Shown here piece by piece: positions 58,330 through 64,000 of a stretch of DNA of 64,000 bases (within the stretch, counting starts at the first letter, position 1; each line of letters starts with the position of its first letter). Source of the DNA: Deltaproteobacteria bacterium. Lineage in GTDB: Bacteria; Myxococcota_A; UBA9042; PHBI01. A program made the translations under genes and the position numbers. Where the stretch lies: contig JACKFA010000002.1 of the NCBI GenBank assembly GCA_020632715.1, forward strand, positions 1 through 64,000, given 5' to 3'. The notes below the pieces were generated by a model, which searched no databases, was not told the origin of the DNA, and saw nothing but the letters and a program-made list of their open reading frames with translations.

Positions 58330-60528
58330 CTACGGCGCGACCAGGCTCGCCGCCCACGCGGGCTGCGCCGGCCGCTTCGAGTCGCTCAGGAGGCCCATCC
58401 ACGACTCGTCGGTGAGACGGTCGCCCGCCGGCCAGGTGAACTCGTACCAGCTGAGCGCCGGGCCCACGTAGACCGCGGTGTCGCCGTCGTTGTCGATGGC
58501 GACCACCGCGAAGCGCGTGCCGCCGACGCCCTCCTCGAGCACGCGCCCCGCGTCCGGATCCGTGTGCACGTCGGCGATGGTCGGCTTCCACTCGACGACG
58601 TCGGTCGAGTCCTTGCCCATCTCGCGGAACACGAGGTCCACGTACCAGCCGTTGTAGGTCGGCACCGGCATGTAGCCGCCCTTGCCCGCCGTCTTGTCGA
58701 TCGCGCGCTCGAGGAAGTCGGCCTGCGCCTTCGTGAACGGCTTCCCGTCGAGCTCGCGCTGCGCCATGTCGGCGAGCGTGGTCATGGTCTTGGCGAAGCC
58801 CTCGAAGTAGCCGACGTAGCGGCCGACGTCGTTGCCCGGGAGGCCGTCGAGCGCGCCCAGGCGCGTCGCCGCGGCGGTCGCGAAGCGCGCGAGCTTCCCG
58901 AAGAACGCCGGGTAGGGCTCGACGAAGCCGTCCGGGTAGGAGCACCCCGCGGACGCCGTGTAGCTCTGCTTCGCGTAGAGGATCGTGTCGTGGCGGAGCT
59001 GCGCCCAGCTCGCGAGCTGCGTCTGCAGCATCTTCTTCGCCCACGGCGAGCGCTTCATCACCTCCGGCACGAACTTCCCGGCCGGCGCCTTCGAGAGCTC
59101 GCGCAGCGCGTCGAGCCACAGGTTGTAGAGGCTGTCGCTCCAGGTGGCGTCCGTCCAGGCGCCGAGGACGTCGCGCAGCGTCGCGAGGTTCGCGCCGTAG
59201 TGCCACGCGTCGAGCTCGCCTTTCAGGAGCCGGACGGCGGTGTCGTTGCCGAGCGCGGCCATCACGTCGAGGCCCGAGGGCATGCGGCGCTCCTGCTTCT
59301 TGCCCTGGTAGATGATGTCGTCGAAGACGACCTTCGAGAGGACGAAGCTGTCGACGACGAAGCGCTGCCCGAAGAGCTGGAAGACCGGCGGCGGCGGGAC
59401 CTTGTCGGCCGACGCCGGGTCGGACACGACGAGCTGGCTGCGGATCCGCTGCTGGCCGAGGCCGAGCGCGCCGAGCTCGGCGCGGACGCGCTCGAGGGGC
59501 GCCGACTTCGCGAGCGCCGCGGGCGTGCCGAGGCCGAGGCGGAAGAGGGTCGCCGAGAGCTGGGCGGGCGTGAGCTCGTCGGAGCGGCCGACCATGAGGT
59601 CGACGACGTCGCGCAGGACCTGGAGCTTCTTCCCGGCGCCCGTCTGCTCGAGCATGAGCGAGAGCAGCGAGGCCGCGCGGAGCTGGCGGATCTTCGCGAA
59701 CTCGAAGCCCGTGTCGGCGCGGCCGAGCCACATCATCGCGCGAAAGTAGCGCGTGAGCTGCGGCGACCGCGTGTAGTGGCCGCGCGGCTTGAACTGCGAC
59801 CAGTCGACGGCGCGCTCGGCGCCGTAGAGCGTCGTCGAGCCGCCCCCCATGCCCGGGTTCTCGAGCTCGAGCTTGTCGACCTTCGCGAGGATCGCGAGCA
59901 CGTCCTTGTCGTCGACGATCGACGGCGAGTAGAGGAGGCGCCCCGTGCCGGGCTCGCCCTCGAGGAGCGCGAGGGCGACCGTCAGGTAGAGGTCGAGGTC
60001 GCGGGCGGCCTCGGCGAGGGCGGGCTCCTTCGCGGCGAGGGCCTTGAGCGGCTCGCGCGCGGTCGCGAGCGCGTCCTTCGCGAGCTTCCGGAGCGTGGTC
60101 TCCTCGAGCTCGGCGAGGATGGTGTCGAAGCTGCGGTGGACGGCGTCGAGGATGGCGTCCGTCGTGACCAGCAGCGGCAGATCGGACGTGAACGTGCGGT
60201 GCATGACGCCCGCGACGCTCATCCCGCCCGCGTCGAGGAGCACGACGCCGTCGCGCTCGAGCTGCGCGAGGGCGGCCGGCGAGAGGCCGAGCTTCTTCGC
60301 GACGAGATCGTGGAAGCGGGCCTTCGCGGGCGAGAAGGAGAGCGGCTTGTCGGCGGCGTCCGTGACGCCGAGGTGCTTCCAGAGGCCGGCCGTGTCGAGG
60401 TCGGTGTAGCGGCCGACCCAGGAGTCGAAGAGCTCGGCCTCGACGGGGTCCGGCTCGGCCTGCGCGGCGACGGGTGCCGCGCCGAGGGCGAGGGCGAGGG
60501 CGAGGGCGAGGGGGCGATGGCGTCTCAT
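58330..60528 (-). CDS. DUF3160 family secreted protein
   Basis: The 732-residue protein starts at ATG 60528 after GGAGG. Its signal peptide (LALALALALGAAPVAAQA) is encoded by a perfect hexanucleotide repeat of GAGGGC units (plus strand, about 60488-60510). The body matches DUF3160: RFHDLVAKKLGLSPAALAQL, TTDAILDAVHRSFDTILAE, ARDLDLYLTVALALLEGE, FKPRGHYTRSPQLTRYFRAM, QRFVVDSFVLSKVVFDDI and MAALGNDTAVRLL, with a C-terminal TYNGWYVDLVF. Function unknown; it is common in deltaproteobacteria and probably lies in the envelope. The repeat array lies immediately downstream. Confidence 0.87.
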   Translation of the reverse strand: MRRHRPLALALALALGAAPVAAQAEPDPVEAELFDSWVGRYTDLDTAGLWKHLGVTDAADKPLSFSPAKARFHDLVAKKLGLSPAALAQLERDGVVLLDAGGMSVAGVMHRTFTSDLPLLVTTDAILDAVHRSFDTILAELEETTLRKLAKDALATAREPLKALAAKEPALAEAARDLDLYLTVALALLEGEPGTGRLLYSPSIVDDKDVLAILAKVDKLELENPGMGGGSTTLYGAERAVDWSQFKPRGHYTRSPQLTRYFRAMMWLGRADTGFEFAKIRQLRAASLLSLMLEQTGAGKKLQVLRDVVDLMVGRSDELTPAQLSATLFRLGLGTPAALAKSAPLERVRAELGALGLGQQRIRSQLVVSDPASADKVPPPPVFQLFGQRFVVDSFVLSKVVFDDIIYQGKKQERRMPSGLDVMAALGNDTAVRLLKGELDAWHYGANLATLRDVLGAWTDATWSDSLYNLWLDALRELSKAPAGKFVPEVMKRSPWAKKMLQTQLASWAQLRHDTILYAKQSYTASAGCSYPDGFVEPYPAFFGKLARFATAAATRLGALDGLPGNDVGRYVGYFEGFAKTMTTLADMAQRELDGKPFTKAQADFLERAIDKTAGKGGYMPVPTYNGWYVDLVFREMGKDSTDVVEWKPTIADVHTDPDAGRVLEEGVGGTRFAVVAIDNDGDTAVYVGPALSWYEFTWPAGDRLTDESWMGLLSDSKRPAQPAWAASLVAP

Positions 60529-60651
60529 GGGGCGAGTCCTCCGGGCGTGTTCGTGGCGGCGTCTTCGGGTTCTACGCCCCACGTCGGCCTTTGATCTCTC
60601 CGCGCCGAAAAAGTTCCGAGCCGGGATGCGGCTACAACGCCCGTTACGCGC

Positions 60652-60680
60652 TTGCATGTTTCGGCGCGGGGCCATAGGAC
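60652..60680 (+). promoter_or_regulatory. Putative near-leaderless promoter TTGCAT-N17-TAGGAC
   Basis: TTGCAT (60652-60657), a 17-base spacer and TAGGAC (60675-60680) end eight bases before the ATG at 60689, so transcription would start at or next to it. Confidence 0.45.
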
Positions 60681-60688
60681 CGCGGACC

Positions 60689-62203
60689 ATGTCGAATCCG
60701 TCACGCGGCGTGCAGCTCCCGCCCGGCGAGTCCGGGTCGCGCTTCTTCCACCACCTGCTCCTCGACGCGGTCGGCGCCTTCCCGCCGCTCGCGGCGGCGG
60801 AGGTGCCGGCCGATCCGAAGGCGTTCAAGCGCTCGTACGGCGACGCGCTCGTGCGCTTCGAGGCCGTGCGCGTCGGGCTCCCGGAGCGGGCGGAGGTCGC
60901 GCGCCACCTCGCGCGCGGGCTCGTCGGCGGGCTCCGCTTCGGCGAGGAGGAAGGCGCCGCCGAGCCGCTCGCGGAGCACCTCTCGCGGCCGGCGACGGCG
61001 AAGCTCGAGCGGCGCGAGGGCGGCGGCAAGGGGCCCGGGCTCCGGCCGACGGTGCCGCACGGGAAGAAGGTCTACGTCGGGCGCGAGGTCGTGCAGCTCG
61101 CCGAGGAGCTGCACGCGACGCAGTACATGACGGCGGCCGCGCTCGCGGGGATCCGCTGGATCATCGACCGGGCCGAGGCGGGCGGCGGCACGCTCGACCT
61201 GCGCGGGCAGCGCTTCGCCGTGCTCGGGTCGAGCGCCGAGCTCGCGCCGACGCTGATGCTCCTCGAGGGCGGCGCGGACGTGCTCTGGGTCGACGTCGCG
61301 AGCCACGAGACGGGGCTCGCGATGGTCGCCGGGACGCCGGGCGCGCTGTCGTGGGTGCCGGGCGTGGGCAACATCATCGCCGACCCGCGCGGCGTGCTCG
61401 CGGCGGTCGAGGCGTTCGCCGGCGATGGTGCAGTGCACATGGGGATGTTCGCGTACGCTCCAGGGCGTGGGCGCGAGCTGAGATTGGCCGCGACGATGGA
61501 CGCGATCGCGCGCCATCTCGCACCTGCACAATTGGCCTCGGTCGGGTTCTACGTGTCGCCGACGACGCCCGGGCACATGCAGCCGGACACGGTCGCGTAC
61601 GTGGCGGAGCGGCTCCGGACGATGCCGCGGTGGCAGCGGGCGCTCGAGGTGGCGCGGGCGCTGCCGCGGCCGGGGGCGTACGAGCGGGGCGACGTGTCGA
61701 TCGCGCGGGCGGTCGTGGCGCTCCAGGGGCTCGGCTACCAGGCGACGCAGTACATCGCGAAGATGATGGTGGCGGAGACGTGGGCGACGGCGGGCCGCGC
61801 GCTCGACGGGGAGGCGGCGGCGCCGGTGACGATCTCGGGGAACGTGGCGGGGATCACGAACACGCGCTCGCTCGAGCACCCGCTGTTCCAGGCGGGGTTC
61901 CTCGGGGCGCCCCACTACGGCGTGAAGATCTTCGAGCCGGCGACGACGCGGGCGATGAGCGGGCTCCTGATGCTGCACGACCTCCTGAACCCGGACGCGC
62001 CGGGGGCGGCGGGGCGCGCGTACGCGACGCCGGCGGCGAAGGCGGCGGCGGTGGCATCGCAGCAGGTCCACGGCGGGTGCTACAGCCTGCCGTGGATCTT
62101 CGACGCCACGATCCGGGCGTCGGCGGTGGTGGGGCTCGCGAAGCGGCCGTCGCTGCTCCTGAAGCTCGCGCCGAAGAAGCGGAAGAAGAAGCCAACGCGC
62201 TGA
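60689..62203 (+). CDS. Hypothetical protein with Rossmann-like segment
   Basis: The 504-residue protein has no family I can name. The middle part (DLRGQRFAVLGSSAELAPTL, then LLEGGADVLWVD) looks like the beta-alpha-beta of a dinucleotide fold. Other conserved-looking stretches are GREVVQLAEELHATQYMTAA, GTPGALSWVPGVGNI, FYVSPTTPGHMQPDTVAYVA, ALQGLGYQATQYIAKMM and GNVAGITNTRSLEHPLF. The C-terminus is basic (KKRKKKPTR). Codons near 61424-61545 are less GC-biased. It is a single gene under a near-leaderless promoter. Confidence 0.7.
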   Translation: MSNPSRGVQLPPGESGSRFFHHLLLDAVGAFPPLAAAEVPADPKAFKRSYGDALVRFEAVRVGLPERAEVARHLARGLVGGLRFGEEEGAAEPLAEHLSRPATAKLERREGGGKGPGLRPTVPHGKKVYVGREVVQLAEELHATQYMTAAALAGIRWIIDRAEAGGGTLDLRGQRFAVLGSSAELAPTLMLLEGGADVLWVDVASHETGLAMVAGTPGALSWVPGVGNIIADPRGVLAAVEAFAGDGAVHMGMFAYAPGRGRELRLAATMDAIARHLAPAQLASVGFYVSPTTPGHMQPDTVAYVAERLRTMPRWQRALEVARALPRPGAYERGDVSIARAVVALQGLGYQATQYIAKMMVAETWATAGRALDGEAAAPVTISGNVAGITNTRSLEHPLFQAGFLGAPHYGVKIFEPATTRAMSGLLMLHDLLNPDAPGAAGRAYATPAAKAAAVASQQVHGGCYSLPWIFDATIRASAVVGLAKRPSLLLKLAPKKRKKKPTR

Positions 62204-62290
62204 GGGGCGGTTGCCCCGGCGGCCCTCGCGCGGGGTGTAGACGGTCGAACGAGCGCGCGCGGCGGGCGGCGCGCCATGGAGGAGGCGACG

Positions 62291-62659
62291 ATGGCGACGA
62301 TGATCCCGGCTCAGCTGCGCGTGCCGAAGATGAAGCTCGAGGAAGGCGAGGAGATCGAGGCGACGATGGAGGCCCTGCGGAAGAAGGGGATCTTCGGCAA
62401 TCGCTACGGGCACCTCGTGCTGACGAACAAGCGGGTCGCGTTCGTGAAGGCGGTCGCGGGCGGGCTCGTGATGGCGGTCGCGACGAAGGGCGGCGCGAAG
62501 CCGATGCTCTCGTTCGAGCGCGACGCGGTGAGCGGCGCCGAGAAGCTCACGAACAAGAAGATGCACCACCTGGTGCTCTCGTCGGGGGCGACCGCCGAGA
62601 AGTTCTGGATGGACGAGGCGACGATCGACGCGCTCATCCCGAAGGTCGCCCCGCGCTGA
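62291..62659 (+). CDS. Small GRAM/PH-like domain protein
   Basis: The 122-residue protein is probably a bacterial PH/GRAM-type domain: LEEGEEIEATMEALRKKGIF, GHLVLTNKRVAFVKAV, then KLTNKKMHHLVLSSGA and a C-terminal helix with KFWMDEATIDAL. I start it at ATG 62291, six bases after GGAGGAG, rather than at 62276. The role is unknown; membrane or protein binding is typical for the fold. Confidence 0.65.
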   Translation: MATMIPAQLRVPKMKLEEGEEIEATMEALRKKGIFGNRYGHLVLTNKRVAFVKAVAGGLVMAVATKGGAKPMLSFERDAVSGAEKLTNKKMHHLVLSSGATAEKFWMDEATIDALIPKVAPR

Positions 62660-62698
62660 TCGCGGCCGCGAGCCGCGCGCGCGGGATCGCGATCCGGC

Positions 62699-63118
62699 TC
62701 AGTAGGTCGCCGGCACGATCGTGACGGCGTCGTCGAGGTCGAGGCTGTCGTACGCCACGAAGTCGACGGAGAAGCCGTTGTAGAAGCAGTCGAGCCCCTG
62801 CTGCTGATCGGGCACCTCGGCGTACCAGATCGCGGGATCCTCGGTGGGGTTCAGGCCGAACTGGGTGACGAGCTCGCCGCCGGCGCGCTCGTCGTAGATG
62901 TGGACGTCCACCGCGACGACGTCGAGGTAGCCGTTGGGGTCGGTCACGTCGGCCTCGAAGTACCAGTAGTCGAAGCCGGCGTCGGTGAAGCAGCCGGCGT
63001 CGGCGCTGCGGATGCGGGGGTTGCCTTCGCGGCGCGCGCTCGTCGTGCAGGCGCTCGCGGCGAGCGCGGCGCCGAGCGCCAGGGCGGCGAGGATGATGCG
63101 GGTGGTGCGGCTAGCCAT
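62699..63118 (-). CDS. Hypothetical secreted lipoprotein
   Basis: The 139-residue protein starts at ATG 63118 after GGGAG. Its lipoprotein signal is LAALALGAALAASACTTS. The mature part looks like a beta-sandwich (DYWYFEADVTDPNGYLDVVAVDVHIYDE, WYAEVPDQQQGLDCFYNGFS). No family is recognised. The gene lies 265 bases from the end of the DUF1592-type gene on the same strand. Confidence 0.7.
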   Translation of the reverse strand: MASRTTRIILAALALGAALAASACTTSARREGNPRIRSADAGCFTDAGFDYWYFEADVTDPNGYLDVVAVDVHIYDERAGGELVTQFGLNPTEDPAIWYAEVPDQQQGLDCFYNGFSVDFVAYDSLDLDDAVTIVPATY

Positions 63119-63383
63119 GGTCGTTCTCCCAGGATCCTTCAGGGCCAGGTGCGGTTGCAGCATGACGCGTGCCAGCGCTCGACGCGAGCCCTCCGTGAGA
63201 AACGCGCTCGATGAGCGGGGTGGCGCGCCCCAGGGGCCGGCAGAATGTCCCGGTCGCTCTCACACCCGGTCCCCGGGTCGATCGCCAGGGACGTAAGCCG
63301 GGGCCCCGGGCCTCCGCGTCCCCGAGTCGCGCGCTGCGCGCGCTTGGTCGGGGCCGCTGCGTCCCCGGTCCCCGGCCCGATCG

Positions 63384-64000
63384 CTACAAGTTCGCACACC
63401 ACCCGAAGCTCGTGCCGCGCTCGGCCTGCACCTGCGCGTTCCACGCCTCGCCCCGGAAGCGGCGCCGCCCCTCGCTCACGTCGTCGGACACGGCGTTCCA
63501 GACCGTCGTGAGGCTCCCGGGCGCGTCCAGCACGAGCTCCCACGTCACCGTGCCCCCCGTCGGGTTCTGCACCTCGACCTGACGGCAGTACCCCGAGCCC
63601 CAGTTCGTCGTCTCGTGCACCGTCACCGTCAGCGCGTCCGACCCCGCGCCCACGGTCGGGTCCGGCTCCGTCACCACCGGGTCCGGCGGGTCCTCCGGCA
63701 CGCTCCACACCCCGTCCGCCAGCGTGTCCATCTCCCCCACGCCGCCCCGCCGCCGCGTGAAGCCCGGCGCCTCCGCGATCACCCGCGGCGCCGCCGCGAG
63801 CGCCCCGCCCGCCGCCTCGAACCCAGCCCACAGCGCGTCCACCTGGCAGGCCCCGTCGCGCGCCCCCGTCCCGAAGCGCACCCACTGCCGCAGATAGCAG
63901 CGCGCCGCCACGTCCGACCCCGCGAGCAGCTCCGAGAGCCCCTCGACCCCGGTGAACGGCACGTCCCCCGCGTCCGGCATCTCGCGCACCACCCCCGCGT
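63384..64000 (-). CDS. DUF1592-type protein C-terminus with CBM2-like domain, partial
   Basis: The 5' end lies beyond the window. The visible part begins with the C-terminal segment of DUF1592/DUF1588/DUF1585 proteins (GVEGLSELLAGSDVAARCYL, QWVRFGTGARDG). A Pro/Glu linker leads to a domain resembling the family 2 cellulose-binding module: TTNWGSGYCRQVEVQNPTGG, TVTWELVLDAPG, LTTVWNAVS, EAWNAQVQAERGTSFGWCAN, with Cys near both ends and exposed Trp. Such proteins are exported and common in myxobacteria and planctomycetes; the combination may bind polysaccharides. Confidence 0.75.
   Translation of the reverse strand, partial: AGVVREMPDAGDVPFTGVEGLSELLAGSDVAARCYLRQWVRFGTGARDGACQVDALWAGFEAAGGALAAAPRVIAEAPGFTRRRGGVGEMDTLADGVWSVPEDPPDPVVTEPDPTVGAGSDALTVTVHETTNWGSGYCRQVEVQNPTGGTVTWELVLDAPGSLTTVWNAVSDDVSEGRRRFRGEAWNAQVQAERGTSFGWCANL

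Noticed and set aside
57907..60594. Plus-strand frame of 895 codons through the repeat array and DUF3160 gene
   Set aside because: It is translated repeat sequence followed by the antisense of DUF3160.
1..64000. tRNA, rRNA, prophage, insertion-sequence transposase
   Set aside because: No cloverleaf-like or rRNA-like sequence and no transposase or phage structural motif was recognised by eye; a tool search could still find a short RNA gene.

Overview
The window is very GC-rich, with almost every third codon position G or C, apart from short AT-rich pockets. It encodes many small lipoproteins, ECF sigma/anti-sigma pairs, a collagen-like lipoprotein, a DUF3160 protein and the end of a DUF1592-type protein with a cellulose-binding domain. 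Together these suggest a Myxococcota or related deltaproteobacterial lineage. This is an inference from gene content; no rRNA or tRNA gene was seen.

Layout. 1-7.6 kb: a tandem repeat, fructose-1,6-bisphosphatase, two overlapping membrane histidine-kinase-like genes, a GNAT acetyltransferase, a REC-EAL cyclic-di-GMP phosphodiesterase, and an ECF sigma factor overlapping its anti-sigma. 7.8-15.7 kb: methylmalonate-semialdehyde dehydrogenase, SufT, a short unknown protein, a DapB-like dehydrogenase, a cytidylate-kinase-like protein, PreT-PreA dihydropyrimidine dehydrogenase and a VapBC module. 15.9-29.9 kb: one long purine operon, purQ-purA-purB-purC-purE-purF-purDM-purN-[repeat]-purH-purSL. It supplies all ten steps from PRPP to IMP plus the two steps to AMP. 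29.9-45.9 kb: lipoproteins and secreted proteins, an SRPBCC protein, a lipoprotein amidase, an MFS transporter with a pyruvyl-transferase-like gene, a kinase-like protein, a sorbosone-dehydrogenase-like protein and a YihY/BrkB membrane protein. 46.2-47.6 kb: a broken EEP-family gene next to a second VapBC. 47.7-56.3 kb: lipoproteins and a four-gene overlapping sigma/anti-sigma operon whose anti-sigma gene is frameshifted. 56.4-64 kb: a TetR regulator with a clear promoter and tandem operator, a Coq4-like protein, a repeat array, DUF3160, an unknown Rossmann-like protein and small proteins.

The most notable system is the purine operon. PurD and PurM form one reading frame followed directly by purN, the domain order of animal GART; yeast Ade5,7 has the PurD-PurM part. 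purC (long form) is followed by a class II purE, the domain order of animal PAICS, and no purK is present. PurL carries two PurS-like domains at its N-terminus and works with a separate PurQ. Other notable items are a dispersed repeat family with the core CACGGAGACACGGAG (one copy lies inside the purine operon), near-leaderless promoters of the form TTGNNC-N17-TAGNCT, and two adjacent kinase-like genes, each lacking a different essential part.

Starts were chosen from ribosome-binding sites, codon composition and overlaps with upstream genes. All family assignments come from motifs read by eye; no search was run.
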